Source of the DNA: an uncultured bacterium
Lineage (GTDB): Bacteria; Cyanobacteriota; Vampirovibrionia; Gastranaerophilales; Gastranaerophilaceae
Length of the DNA stretch: 64,000 nucleotides
NCBI GenBank assembly: GCA_902777605.1
Contig: CACYUI010000001.1
Location: 62,001-126,000 of the forward strand
Direction: 5' to 3'
Of the stretch, positions 1 through 10,369 are shown piece by piece; the stretch's first letter is position 1; every line of letters starts with the position of its first letter. Below the pieces are notes generated by a model that ran no database searches, had not been told where the DNA came from, and saw only the letters and a program-made list of their open reading frames with translations. The position numbers and the translations under genes are program-made.

Positions 1-695
1 TGTCCCGTATCTCCTTCATAATTTGCAACATCTTTTCCGCCAAACGGATAAAGAATACCTTCTGCACCTACATAAAAATGAAATAAATCTCTCCCAACTG
101 TATTTGGACCTTCTTTTCCATTTACATCTATAAATATGTCAGCAGGATTTGCATTAAGAGAAGTCTGTCTGCTAAAAGCAACATTATCTGAAATTATATC
201 TCCTCCACCTGTAGCACGGGTATCACTTTTGTCAAAGGCTCGAATAAATATTGTTGCACCTTGTGTAGTATTTAAGACTATACAATTATTAAATTGATCT
301 ATAACATTCGCTTTCTTACGACCCCCATTATCATCTAATCCATACACGGTTTTACCGCTATAAAAATTTGCAGGAGCATTTGTACCAACATCGTAAGATA
401 TTACAGATAAATACTTGGTTAATTCGTTCGCAAAATGGCGCTTATTAGAATCTGATGATGCATTTGTTATTCTGCCGTTGCTCCATGGCGTCGTTTCAAA
501 TAAAGAATCTGCATTTTGCATTGCAACTATATTCGTCAAAGCTTGTTCCACAGACTGAACAGATGTCTGCAGCCTTGTAGCATTGATCTTATTTTGTTCA
601 TTTGATACAATATTTGGAATTGTCAAAGAAGCTATGACTCCAATAACTGTTATTGTTACCAACAATTCAGATAATGTAAAACCGTATTTTTTCAT
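1..695 (-). CDS. Type IV pilin / pseudopilin-like protein, 3' end cut by window edge
   Basis: About 231 residues are visible and the frame stays open to base 1, so the C-terminus lies outside the window. The N-terminus reads MKKYGFTLSELLVTI, a class III signal: a basic leader, the G/F cleavage site, Glu at position +5 of the mature chain and then one long hydrophobic helix. The rest is polar and Gly/Asn-rich, with aromatic patches such as HFYVGAEGILYPFGG, as in pseudopilins and minor pilins. A GAGGTGA ribosome site precedes the ATG. The chain would be cut by a prepilin peptidase such as the one at 46.7 kb and assembled by PilB/PilC at 62-64 kb. Major pilin, minor pilin and type II secretion pseudopilin cannot be told apart here. 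Confidence 0.85.
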   Translation of the reverse strand, partial: MKKYGFTLSELLVTITVIGVIASLTIPNIVSNEQNKINATRLQTSVQSVEQALTNIVAMQNADSLFETTPWSNGRITNASSDSNKRHFANELTKYLSVISYDVGTNAPANFYSGKTVYGLDDNGGRKKANVIDQFNNCIVLNTTQGATIFIRAFDKSDTRATGGGDIISDNVAFSRQTSLNANPADIFIDVNGKEGPNTVGRDLFHFYVGAEGILYPFGGKDVANYEGDTG

Positions 696-753
696 TGTTC
701 ACCTCGTTTTCATATGCCAATTTTACCATATTTAAACTGTTATGTGAATAAAG

Positions 754-1095
754 TTACTTAACTTTAAAAATAAAAAATACAGCAAGAATGATAAAAATAA
801 AACCTATTAAATAATTCCATTTGAATTGTTCTTTTAAATACAGAACAGAAAAAAATGTAAAAACCGTAAGTGTAATAACTTCTTGTATAGTTTTTAGTTC
901 AACTGCATTATAAACAGAATACCCTATTCTGTTTGCAGGCACTTGAAAACAATATTCAAAAAACGCAATCCCCCAACTTGCCAATATAACAATTAGCAGA
1001 GGCATTGAACGAAATTTTAAATGACCGTACCAAGCAAATGTCATAAATATATTTGATATGAGTAATAATATTATTGGTGTCAGATATCTTATCAT
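754..1095 (-). CDS. DUF486 (DMT-type) small membrane protein
   Basis: This 113-residue protein has four hydrophobic segments and the AWYGHLK motif after the first one, which I associate with the DUF486 / COG3169 family of small multidrug-like membrane proteins. The length matches that family. No substrate is established for it. The gene is divergent from groES and convergent with nothing. It is read in the same direction as the pilin gene, and 58 bases separate its stop from the pilin start. Confidence 0.75.
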   Translation of the reverse strand: MIRYLTPIILLLISNIFMTFAWYGHLKFRSMPLLIVILASWGIAFFEYCFQVPANRIGYSVYNAVELKTIQEVITLTVFTFFSVLYLKEQFKWNYLIGFIFIILAVFFIFKVK

Positions 1096-1207
1096 AATAA
1101 AATTGTAAAATAAAAATATTAATTTTTCCTTAACTTTTAATTAAAACTTTATTTTTTGTTATATAAATATGTTTGTAGGTTAAGTTTAAATAAAGGAGGA
1201 TTATATT

Positions 1208-1495
1208 ATGGCACTAAAACCATTACAAGACAGAATTGTTATTAAAGTTATCGAAGATACTGAGCAAACTGCAGGCGGAATATTTATTCCTGACAGCGCA
1301 AAAGAAAAACCGCAAAAAGGTGAAGTTGTTGCAGTAGGTGAAGGAAAGACTAATGACAAGGGCGAAAAAGAACCAATGGAAGTAAAAGTTGGTGATATCG
1401 TTCTTTACGCAAAATATGCAGGTACAGAAGTTAAAATGGACGGAGTTGAATACAAGATTTTGTCTATTAAAGATGCATTAGCTATTGTAGAATAA
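1208..1495 (+). CDS. groES: Co-chaperonin GroES
   Basis: A full-length 95-residue Cpn10. It begins with [34 protein letters not shown], which contains the mobile loop that docks on GroEL, and has the conserved roof region. It caps the GroEL ring during ATP-driven folding in the cytoplasm. An AAAGGAGGA ribosome site lies just upstream, and groEL follows 19 bases later, so the two are one operon. The 112-base leader holds no CIRCE inverted repeat (TTAGCACTC/GAGTGCTAA), so classical HrcA control is not supported by this sequence. Confidence 0.98.
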   Translation: MALKPLQDRIVIKVIEDTEQTAGGIFIPDSAKEKPQKGEVVAVGEGKTNDKGEKEPMEVKVGDIVLYAKYAGTEVKMDGVEYKILSIKDALAIVE

Positions 1496-1502
1496 GTGTT
1501 AA

Positions 1503-3164
<1,662 letters not shown>

Positions 3165-3255
3165 TTTCTTTTTCTGTAGAAAAAGAAACCAAAAAGACTT
3201 TTCATACATAGTCGGCTCTTTAGTTAAATCTACAAAACAATGTAAAATTATAAAG

Positions 3256-3302
3256 TCGCCTCATTGGTATAACTACTTATGAGGCGATTTATTTTTTATT
3301 TT
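3256..3302 (+). terminator. Terminator after groESL
   Basis: TCGCCTCAT (3256-3264) pairs with ATGAGGCGA (3279-3287) around a 14-base loop and is followed by a T-rich tract. It probably ends the groESL transcript and separates it from the small regulator gene. Confidence 0.7.
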
Positions 3303-3355
3303 CTTCTGATTAATACGGCTTTACTTTATAAAACAATATTTATATACTTATAAGC

Positions 3356-3580
3356 ATGGATAAAAAATCTTTATTAAAAAAATTTGGCAAGAATGTAAAA
3401 ATAGAGCGAATAAAAAAGGACCTAACTCAAGAAAAACTTGCGGAAATAATGAATGTATCCCAAAACTATATTGCTAATATTGAGTGCGGAAAGGCTAACA
3501 TGTCACTCGGGAAAATATTGGAGTTGGCAAATTTTATGGGCATTGATATAAGCAAATTATTGATTTTTGATGACAAATAA
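3356..3580 (+). CDS. Small Xre-family DNA-binding regulator
   Basis: This is a stand-alone 74-residue helix-turn-helix protein of the HTH_3/Xre class. Residues 9-62 fit the five-helix fold, with LTQEKLAEIMNVSQNYIANIE as helices 2-3 and a typical recognition helix. It has no extra sensory or oligomerisation domain, as in many phage- or toxin-linked regulators, but no toxin or phage gene is adjacent. It sits alone between two terminators. The target is unknown, and autoregulation would be usual for the family. Confidence 0.85.
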   Translation: MDKKSLLKKFGKNVKIERIKKDLTQEKLAEIMNVSQNYIANIECGKANMSLGKILELANFMGIDISKLLIFDDK

Positions 3581-3616
3581 AAAAAGGGCGACTATTTATG
3601 TCACCCTTTTTTATTT
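3581..3616. terminator. Bidirectional terminator
   Basis: AAAAAGGGCGAC and GTCACCCTTTTTT form a hairpin with one mismatch, flanked by A-runs on one side and T-runs on the other. It lies between the Xre gene and the oppositely read SPFH gene, so it can serve both strands. Confidence 0.75.
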
Positions 3617-3630
3617 TAATATTTGATTAT

Positions 3631-4419
3631 TTATTTACCTGTGACATTGATAAACGGAACAGAATTACCTAACATATATTGAGGCATTTTGCCGTCCCAT
3701 TTTTGAACAGCTTCATATTGAACCAATGATTTATTTTGACTCAATGCTTGCGCTCTTATTGCCATAGAACGAGCCTCCGCTTCTGCTGCAATAACCTTTT
3801 GTTTTGCTTCTTCCTGAACCTGAACTGTTTTATTTTTAGCCTTTAAAGCTTCTTGTTCTGCAGTTACTTTACTTTCGATTGCTCTTTCGAATACATCAGA
3901 GTAATTAATTTCTGTCATTTGAAAATCTGTTACATCTATATAATTGTCTTTCAAAGATGAATGCAATTTAAACAATATATCACCCGTTGCTTTTTCTCTG
4001 TTTGCAATAAGGTCCTGAGCATTCCATTTACCAATTATATCTTTTATTGTACCTTCTACTACCGGAGTAAGAATTTTTGACTCATAATCCAAGCCTACTT
4101 CTTGGAACAATTTATTCACTTTGTCTGGTTGAACATTATAGTTAATAACATAAGTAATTCTTGCTTGTTGAATATCTTTTGTATAAACTGCGGTGGTTAA
4201 TGTATTTCTTTGAGTCTTAACATCCATTGTTCTAAACTTTTGTATAAACGGGAATATAGTATGTAAACCTTCTGTATATGTTGTCGGAGAAACTTTACCC
4301 AAAGTAATTTTAATACCGCGTTCACCGGGGCCTACCATTACAAACGGATTGCACATAACAAGAAAACATACCAGTATGCACAATAATAAAATAGGCATTC
4401 CTAAAAATTTTTTGTCCAT
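3631..4419 (-). CDS. SPFH/Band-7 membrane protein, HflC-like
   Basis: A 262-residue protein with one N-terminal membrane helix (about residues 4-22), then a Band-7/SPFH domain (VGPGERGIKITLGKV near residue 30) and a charged, Ala/Glu/Lys-rich coiled coil (KAKNKTVQVQEEAKQKVIAAEAEARSMAI region, residues 180-220). HflC, stomatin and prohibitin proteins scaffold membrane protein complexes and may regulate FtsH. No HflK partner is adjacent. The start at 4419 is chosen because AGAAAGGATT lies upstream. A 22-codon extension would read through a palindromic repeat and is rejected. It is probably co-transcribed with the 63-residue membrane protein upstream. Confidence 0.82.
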   Translation of the reverse strand: MDKKFLGMPILLLCILVCFLVMCNPFVMVGPGERGIKITLGKVSPTTYTEGLHTIFPFIQKFRTMDVKTQRNTLTTAVYTKDIQQARITYVINYNVQPDKVNKLFQEVGLDYESKILTPVVEGTIKDIIGKWNAQDLIANREKATGDILFKLHSSLKDNYIDVTDFQMTEINYSDVFERAIESKVTAEQEALKAKNKTVQVQEEAKQKVIAAEAEARSMAIRAQALSQNKSLVQYEAVQKWDGKMPQYMLGNSVPFINVTGK

Positions 4420-4440
4420 TTTAATCCTTTCTGTAAAAAA

Positions 4441-4474
4441 CTCACCTTTACCTTGAGGAGAAGGCTGGGGTGAG
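4441..4474. repeat. Short interspersed palindromic repeat candidate
   Basis: CTCACC and GGTGAG bracket a nested CCTTGAGGAGAAGG hairpin. Translated, it gives a PQPSPQGKGE-like peptide typical of small interspersed repeats rather than of protein. A related core, CCTTACAGGAGATGG, occurs at about 44075. The repeat sits in the leader of the SPFH gene. Confidence 0.45.
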
Positions 4475-4505
4475 AAATCAACCATCTCCTATTATTTTTT
4501 ATATT

Positions 4506-4697
4506 TTATTCTAAGCCAATAAGAGCAAGCGCCACATATAGAGCAGATACCGCAAAAACAAAACCTCCAAAAATATAGAGCATTTGTTTTCCGTATTTTT
4601 GATAAAGATTTTCGCCCATAATGTAGCATGCCGTTATAATACACAAATTCACTAATACAATTAGTGACAAAAACAACATCAAAATTCTTACGACCAT
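4506..4697 (-). CDS. Small two-helix membrane protein
   Basis: This 63-residue protein is almost entirely two hydrophobic segments (residues 3-25 and 38-60) joined by a short charged stretch, NLYQKYGKQ. I do not recognise a family. An AAAGAGGT ribosome site precedes the ATG. An overlapping ORF on the same strand (to 4713) has no such composition and looks like a shadow. Its position directly upstream of the SPFH gene suggests an operon and perhaps a membrane partner of the SPFH protein. Confidence 0.65.
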   Translation of the reverse strand: MVVRILMLFLSLIVLVNLCIITACYIMGENLYQKYGKQMLYIFGGFVFAVSALYVALALIGLE

Positions 4698-4781
4698 TAA
4701 AAACCTCTTTCAATGTTTATTATAGAGTATTAAGAATAAAGATATATCATTTAAAAATAGGATTTATGATAAAATTTGAAT

Positions 4782-5735
4782 ATGAAAAGAATTTGCGTAT
4801 TTGCTCACTGGGATAAAGATAATATTATTGATGATTATGTTATTTACTATCTAAACGCATTAAAAGAAGTGAATGACACAATTATATTTGTCTCAGATTG
4901 TGATATTGATGCAAGCGAGCTAAAAAAACTAAATAGCATCACAGAACATATTATTGCTCAAAAACATGGTGAATACGATTTTGGTTCATACAAACGGGGA
5001 TTTCTTTACGCAAAAGCTAACAATATGGAGTTTGATGAGCTGCTGCTTGTTAACGATTCCTGTTACGGCCCTTTTTATCCGCTAAAACCGATATTTGATA
5101 AAATGTCAAATAAAAAGTGTGATTTTTGGGGACTTACAACTAACAGTTACGGAATTTCTTTAGAAAACAATATCCGCTCTGCTATTTGGGAACCGCATAT
5201 TCAAAGCTACTTTATGCTTTTTAAATCTAAAGTTTTTAACAGTTATGTTTTTAATGATTTTATTAAAGGCATAAAAGCAGAAGATACGAAAGATTTAATA
5301 ATAAAAAACTATGAAATTAGTCTGACAAAAATTTTGCATAATAACAAATTTAAAAGTGCAGTATATATTGACAGATTCCACCATACTGAAAACTGTTTAA
5401 GTTCAAAATGGAAAAAACTAATATTGAAATATAAATTTCCATTCATCAAAACTTCTGTTGTGAGAAAGGGTATCTTTGTTCTTGGTGAAGTCAAAGACTG
5501 GAAGGACACGATTGAAAAAATATCCGATTATCCGACAGAATTTATTACAACAAACAGTGAACGATACAGGGTTCTTGAAGAAAATTTATATTCTAAGTTT
5601 AATTTGTATAGAAAAATAAGATTCAATATTTTAAATAATAGCCCAATGGAGTTAAGGAAAATTGTTATCTACATAGAGAAATACGGTTATAAAATTTTAA
5701 ACACACTTTTCTTTAATAAACTCAAGAAGTTCTGA
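4782..5735 (+). CDS. RgpF-like rhamnan/polysaccharide synthesis protein
   Basis: This 317-residue protein begins ICVFAHWDKDNIIDDYVIYYL, the opening of the RgpF family (rhamnan synthesis protein F, a GT-A-type glycosyltransferase-like fold). Further family-like blocks are GEYDFGSYKRGF near residue 70 and LLVNDSCYGPFYPL near residue 93. RgpF proteins help build or decorate rhamnose-containing surface polysaccharides in streptococci and others. Here it faces a glycosyltransferase operon and its last 39 bases overlap the end of the convergent GT4 gene. A TTG start six bases upstream is possible, but ATG is preferred. Confidence 0.8.
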   Translation: MKRICVFAHWDKDNIIDDYVIYYLNALKEVNDTIIFVSDCDIDASELKKLNSITEHIIAQKHGEYDFGSYKRGFLYAKANNMEFDELLLVNDSCYGPFYPLKPIFDKMSNKKCDFWGLTTNSYGISLENNIRSAIWEPHIQSYFMLFKSKVFNSYVFNDFIKGIKAEDTKDLIIKNYEISLTKILHNNKFKSAVYIDRFHHTENCLSSKWKKLILKYKFPFIKTSVVRKGIFVLGEVKDWKDTIEKISDYPTEFITTNSERYRVLEENLYSKFNLYRKIRFNILNNSPMELRKIVIYIEKYGYKILNTLFFNKLKKF

Positions 5736-6896
5736 TGCACATTTTGACCAAGAAAAATGCTGAGCCCTAAGTAGTCCTCGTTCTATACATAATTGTCTGA
5801 AAAATTCGTCTTTATACATTTTAGTCATTGCTTCTATCATTTCTTTATCACTTGTCGGATCTATTTGTATACCTGCATTTCCTATTACCTCAGGAAGAGA
5901 AGATGTCTTTGATGTAATAACAGGACAACCGCATTGCATAGCTTCTAAAACAGGTAGTCCAAACCCTTCATAGAGAGAAGGGAAAATAAAACAGAGGGCA
6001 TTTGAATAATATTTAGCAAGTTCTTCTTCTCTTAAGTATCCAGTTAAAACAACTTTAGAACTATCATAATTGCTTAAAACTGATTTTAATGTTTTTTCAT
6101 ATTTTGTCCACACACTTCCACCCAAAACGAGTTTCAAATCTTGTATATTTTCCTTTTCAATGAATTTAAAAAAAGTTCTTATACTGAATTCTAAATTTTT
6201 TCTTTTTCCTATAGTGCAAAGAGAAAAAATATACTTCCCTTCTATCGGTACTTCTTCTTTTGATTGTTGAAAATAAGAACTTGCGCCCAATAATGTTGTC
6301 TTAATATTGTTTTCTTTAACAAAAGAAAAGTATTTTAATACATCTTTTCTTGTACATTCAGAATTTGTCAGATAAAAATCTTTATCATTTATATTGTTGT
6401 AAATTCTATAATACCAATCTTTTGGGGATTTTGGGTATCCATGTTCTTGTATAGGTATTGTATCATGCAGCATTCTAAATATTTTTAGATTTGACTGTTC
6501 AATTTCTTTGTTTGGCGGAGTGTAGGGCGAAAAATATATATTATAGTTTTTTATCTGAGCAAGATTTTTTTTATTTATTCTATAAAAGTACTCATCATAA
6601 AACCTTGTCATTATGAGAATACAATACTTAATTCTAATAGGAAAATTTCTTGTATAATAAATTAATTTTGCGAATAAGCGATTTATAAGAGAATTTTCTT
6701 CTAAAATTTTTATATCTTTAAAAAAATCTATTTGTTTTAAAAAATAATATCTTTTGTAATTACATATAAAGTCTATATCTATGTTTAGTTTTTTTAATTC
6801 TTTATACAAATTTAGTGCAACATAAAAAACTCCGGCCCTGTGACCGTCATTATCGTTATAGTATGATAGTTCCGTTGCATCAAATAAAAGTTTCAA
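5697..6896 (-). CDS. Glycosyltransferase family 4
   Basis: A 399-residue GT-B enzyme. The C-terminal Rossmann domain carries the GT4 signature PSLYEGFGLPVLEAM near residue 310, with the E-x7-E pair that binds the nucleotide-sugar donor, followed by GCPVITS and LPEVIGNAG. The N-terminal half (RAGVFYVALNLYKEL) is the acceptor domain. Donor and acceptor sugars cannot be read from sequence. It follows the GT2 gene with a 4-base overlap, so the two are translationally coupled. Its 3' end overlaps the oppositely oriented RgpF-like gene. Confidence 0.92.
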   Translation of the reverse strand: MKLLFDATELSYYNDNDGHRAGVFYVALNLYKELKKLNIDIDFICNYKRYYFLKQIDFFKDIKILEENSLINRLFAKLIYYTRNFPIRIKYCILIMTRFYDEYFYRINKKNLAQIKNYNIYFSPYTPPNKEIEQSNLKIFRMLHDTIPIQEHGYPKSPKDWYYRIYNNINDKDFYLTNSECTRKDVLKYFSFVKENNIKTTLLGASSYFQQSKEEVPIEGKYIFSLCTIGKRKNLEFSIRTFFKFIEKENIQDLKLVLGGSVWTKYEKTLKSVLSNYDSSKVVLTGYLREEELAKYYSNALCFIFPSLYEGFGLPVLEAMQCGCPVITSKTSSLPEVIGNAGIQIDPTSDKEMIEAMTKMYKDEFFRQLCIERGLLRAQHFSWSKCASELLEFIKEKCV

Positions 6897-7726
6897 AATT
6901 TCAAAACCTTTCTTAATCTGTTTTTTAATTTTATAAAAAATAAATACATTGAATAAATTTGCTTTAAAGGAAATTCTTTAAATTGTCTTGACATTCTTTG
7001 CAAATTGTATTTTTCTACACCTGATATTGATAAATATTCTGCAAAAGGATATTTGGAATAATATATGCTTCGATTATTTTCTAAATTTTGGTTTAAAAAT
7101 TTTGAAGTTATAGAACCAAAATGGTAAAAACAAACGGTATTGCATACAAAAATCCCATATCCGGCAATAATTGCTCTATATTTATAATCATTATCCTCAA
7201 AAAATGCCTGTTTATAATTTTCATCAAACAAACCAATTTTATTTACAATATTCTGTTTGGTTACAACACAAGAAAAAACACACTCATCAAAGCTTTTTTG
7301 ATAATTATTTTTGTATTTATAATTTTTTTTAAAATATTTTATGTAGTTATCTTCTTTAGCCAAGTCATAGTGAGGATTTATGTGTCTTGGTGAAACAAAT
7401 GCCGCATTTTCTTTTTGAAAAACCTTTTCACACTCTTCAAACCAATTAGGCGAAAGTAGAATATCATTATTTAAAAATCCGATATATTCGCCTTCTGCAA
7501 TTTCAATTCCCTGATTATTACCTTTTGAAAAACCTAAATTTTCAGAATTAAAAATAGTTTTTATATTGTCATATGGCAAAGATTTAATAAATTTTATCGT
7601 ACCATCAGTTGAACCGTTATCAACCAATATCAGTTCAAAATCAGAAGTATATTTATAAAGACTCTCAATATACTTTTTAGTATACTCCAGGTTGTTATAT
7701 GTAAGTGTTATTATGCTCAATTTCAT
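6893..7726 (-). CDS. Glycosyltransferase family 2
   Basis: This 277-residue GT-A enzyme opens with KLSIITLTYNNLEYTKKYIES and has ELILVDNGSTDGT (residues 31-43) for nucleotide binding and GEYIGFLNNDILL (about residue 80), whose N-D pair replaces the usual DxD metal site. The later FFEDNDYKYRA block supplies the ED catalytic motif. This pattern is typical of rhamnosyl- or galactosyl-transferase-like GT2 proteins, but sugar specificity is not determinable. A basic, partly hydrophobic tail (FIKLKNRLRKVLKF) may peripherally attach it to the membrane. Confidence 0.92.
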   Translation of the reverse strand: MKLSIITLTYNNLEYTKKYIESLYKYTSDFELILVDNGSTDGTIKFIKSLPYDNIKTIFNSENLGFSKGNNQGIEIAEGEYIGFLNNDILLSPNWFEECEKVFQKENAAFVSPRHINPHYDLAKEDNYIKYFKKNYKYKNNYQKSFDECVFSCVVTKQNIVNKIGLFDENYKQAFFEDNDYKYRAIIAGYGIFVCNTVCFYHFGSITSKFLNQNLENNRSIYYSKYPFAEYLSISGVEKYNLQRMSRQFKEFPLKQIYSMYLFFIKLKNRLRKVLKF

Positions 7727-7741
7727 AGATATTATTTTACC

Positions 7742-9481
7742 CTAAATATCTTTTATTGTATTTTTGTTTGATATCTCAACCAATTTTCTAAAACCTTCTG
7801 AACCTGCAATTAATTCTTCATAAGGTGCAATTTTTGAAACACTTCCTTTTTCCATAAAAACAATTCTATCTGCTTGACTTATGGCAGAAAGTCTATGCGC
7901 AACAACAATTATCGTTTTTTGTCCTTTTAAGCTTATAAGAACATTACATATTTCATCTTCCGTTTTTACATCAAGAGAAGAAGTTGCTTCATCAAAAATA
8001 AGAATATCAGAATCCATATACAAAGCTCTTGCAATTGCTATCCTTTGTTTTTGACCTACTGAAAATCCGACAGAATCAACTATTGGTTCTGCATAAATTC
8101 CTTCTTTATAATTTTCTTTTATAAAATCATATATTTGAGCTTTTTGTAATGCTTCAATAACTTTACTGTCATTAATATCAGAGCAGCCAAAAGCGACATT
8201 TTCTCTTATACTCCCCGTAATCAAACTGAACTCTTGAGGTATATATCCGATTCTCAACGGTTTTTCTTGTGGTCGACCGTCAATAATAATTTCACCGTCG
8301 AAAGAATTATATAATCCGGAAACTATATCAATAAGCGTTGTTTTACCCGCACCCGAGAGTCCGGCTATTCCTATAAACTCTCCTTTATTTATTTTTAGAT
8401 TTACATTAAAAATAGCTCTTTTTTCACTATCATATGAAAAATTAATTTGTTTAAGTTCTATTGACTCAACAAAATTTTCAAATTCAGTAGTTTTTACAAG
8501 CATATCATTATTGATATTATATGCACCGTATATTTCCATAAATTCTTTTACCATCGGAAGAGCTCCGTTAATACCATTATAGTTTACTTGTATACGAGAT
8601 ATTGTAGGAGCAAGTCTGAATATTGCAGATACTATCAAGGCATATGATGCAACCATAGTTTCTGTTTGAGAATATGTTTGAAAAGATATTACCGTTAACA
8701 TTATCAAAAGCAATATGATTATACAAGGCTCCGTTACATATGGCGGCACAAAACAAAGAAAAGAAAGCTTTTTGTTGTTGTTTGTATATGTTTCCAATGT
8801 TGCATTGTATTTATCTTCAAAAAATTTTTCTTTATTTGCAATTTTTATAGCTTTTGTGTTCAATGCAATTTCGTTATAACTTTGACTATTTAATAAAGCA
8901 TATTTTGATACATTCTTAGAAACTTTTGTCAAAACAGGTTTATATAAGATATTTTGAGCTAGTATAAGAAAAGCCCCGCAAATTGTTGTAATTATTGTTG
9001 CTAAAGGAAATTTTATTGCAATTAAAATTGAAATCAAACAAAAAATAAATAAATTTACATTTAAATTTAATAATCTCAGTATAAAATTATTCATTACATT
9101 TGGTATCAATAACGTAAAAATTTTATTTTTTTGAGCTAAAGATATTTTTGAAATCTTATTATAATCAGCTACCAAAAAATGATTTATAAATTGTTTCTTT
9201 ACTTTAGCTTCAAAATTGTTAGTAAAACCTGCTTGTACATATACGTAAAAAATCATAAAAATGTTTTTTAAAATAAATAATATAACAATACCTGCACCTA
9301 ATAACAAGGATTCTTTAGCATTTCCGTTTTTTGACAAAATATTCACGATAAACGGATACACCAAAGCTACTCCGAACAACTCCAACATACCTGCTATAAG
9401 TGACAAGACAGAGTATTTTATAAAGATTTTTCTGTCTTCTTTAAAATATTCAAAAAATTTGTTTAAATATGAAAAAATCAT
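7742..9481 (-). CDS. ABC exporter, MsbA/PglK-type lipid or glycan flippase
   Basis: A 579-residue half-transporter with six membrane segments (residues 20-310) fused to an ATPase domain. The ATPase has Walker A GLSGAGKTT (374-382), a Q-loop, signature FSVGQKQ (about 472), Walker B ILIFDE (about 493) and an H-loop AHR (about 528). The signature is FSVGQ rather than LSGGQ. Homodimers of this type flip lipid A or lipid-linked oligosaccharides across the inner membrane. Its place between glycosyltransferases suggests that it flips the product they make. Only 15-16 bases separate it from its neighbours on each side, which indicates an operon. Confidence 0.9.
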   Translation of the reverse strand: MIFSYLNKFFEYFKEDRKIFIKYSVLSLIAGMLELFGVALVYPFIVNILSKNGNAKESLLLGAGIVILFILKNIFMIFYVYVQAGFTNNFEAKVKKQFINHFLVADYNKISKISLAQKNKIFTLLIPNVMNNFILRLLNLNVNLFIFCLISILIAIKFPLATIITTICGAFLILAQNILYKPVLTKVSKNVSKYALLNSQSYNEIALNTKAIKIANKEKFFEDKYNATLETYTNNNKKLSFLCFVPPYVTEPCIIILLLIMLTVISFQTYSQTETMVASYALIVSAIFRLAPTISRIQVNYNGINGALPMVKEFMEIYGAYNINNDMLVKTTEFENFVESIELKQINFSYDSEKRAIFNVNLKINKGEFIGIAGLSGAGKTTLIDIVSGLYNSFDGEIIIDGRPQEKPLRIGYIPQEFSLITGSIRENVAFGCSDINDSKVIEALQKAQIYDFIKENYKEGIYAEPIVDSVGFSVGQKQRIAIARALYMDSDILIFDEATSSLDVKTEDEICNVLISLKGQKTIIVVAHRLSAISQADRIVFMEKGSVSKIAPYEELIAGSEGFRKLVEISNKNTIKDI

Positions 9482-9493
9482 AAATTTATTATA

Positions 9494-10369
9494 CTAAGAG
9501 TTTAGCTTATTTAAAACATTTTGTTCATAATACTTCATTAAGTTTTGCAATTGCTCATCATTTCCACCGTTCTTGTTATATGAATACAATGTTTTTTCTT
9601 TTTTTGAAATTAGTTGTCTAAAAATATTTGTACATGTAAGTGTATTAATATGATTTTTTACAACTCTTATTTTTCTATCAGAAATCAATGCCATAACCCA
9701 TAACCATATATCATCTGCCTTTGGAGAATTTTGTAAAAATATATCTTCTCTTGAAACTTCTTTTACAAAACAATTTGGCGGATATAAAACACCACCAACG
9801 CCTGTCAAAAAATTGTCATATCTTGCATTTTCTTCTTCTATATGCTTTTGCCATTCTCTATACGGAGCAATTTTACCGTTTTTAATTAAAACTCTGTGTG
9901 CTCTGTGAACTTGAATATCATTAGGATTTGCAATATATGACATATAAAGTTTTTCAAGCCATGTTTTAGGGTAAATTACATCGTCATCTGCCGTCACTAT
10001 TATTGATTTTGCAAATTCTTTCAGAGCGTACATAATTTTTGTATATGAGCCTATGTCTTTTACAAATCTTATCTCAAGCCCGTTTTTTACAAATTTTGTT
10101 ATTGTGTAAGGTAAAGTTGATAAATCGTATTCATCGCTTAACCAAAGTATTAGTCTATCAGGTTTAACAGATTGTGTCAAAAGAGAGTATAAAGAAATTT
10201 CTAAATCATCAAATCTTTCATCAAAAGAAGTCAAAGAAACTACAATCGGGACATCTCTTTTATATTCATTTATCCCAAGTACATCGCTCATATTATTAGC
10301 TTTGTATCTCAGATATGGATTAAACGCAAATCTTAAGTGTATTTTATTTTTGAAAATATTTTTAAGCAT
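9494..10369 (-). CDS. Glycosyltransferase with GT-A fold
   Basis: This 291-residue protein starts its catalytic domain with VPIVVSLTSFDERFDDLEISL (about residue 40), resembling GT2 family starts. It carries a DDD metal-binding motif at residues 128-130 (VTADDDVIYP) and an APYREWQKH segment after it. The WLWVMAL stretch near residue 220 resembles an acceptor-binding region. Similar proteins are annotated simply as glycosyltransferases. Its gene start overlaps the end of the CCA-type gene by 8 bases, and it belongs to the same minus-strand run as the flippase. Confidence 0.8.
   Translation of the reverse strand: MLKNIFKNKIHLRFAFNPYLRYKANNMSDVLGINEYKRDVPIVVSLTSFDERFDDLEISLYSLLTQSVKPDRLILWLSDEYDLSTLPYTITKFVKNGLEIRFVKDIGSYTKIMYALKEFAKSIIVTADDDVIYPKTWLEKLYMSYIANPNDIQVHRAHRVLIKNGKIAPYREWQKHIEEENARYDNFLTGVGGVLYPPNCFVKEVSREDIFLQNSPKADDIWLWVMALISDRKIRVVKNHINTLTCTNIFRQLISKKEKTLYSYNKNGGNDEQLQNLMKYYEQNVLNKLNS

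Noticed and set aside
1096-1207. CIRCE operator before groES
   Set aside because: No 9-base TTAGCACTC/GAGTGCTAA pair is present.
4492-4713. 73-residue minus ORF overlapping the two-helix protein
   Set aside because: Composition is not protein-like, and the other frame has both a ribosome site and clear membrane helices.
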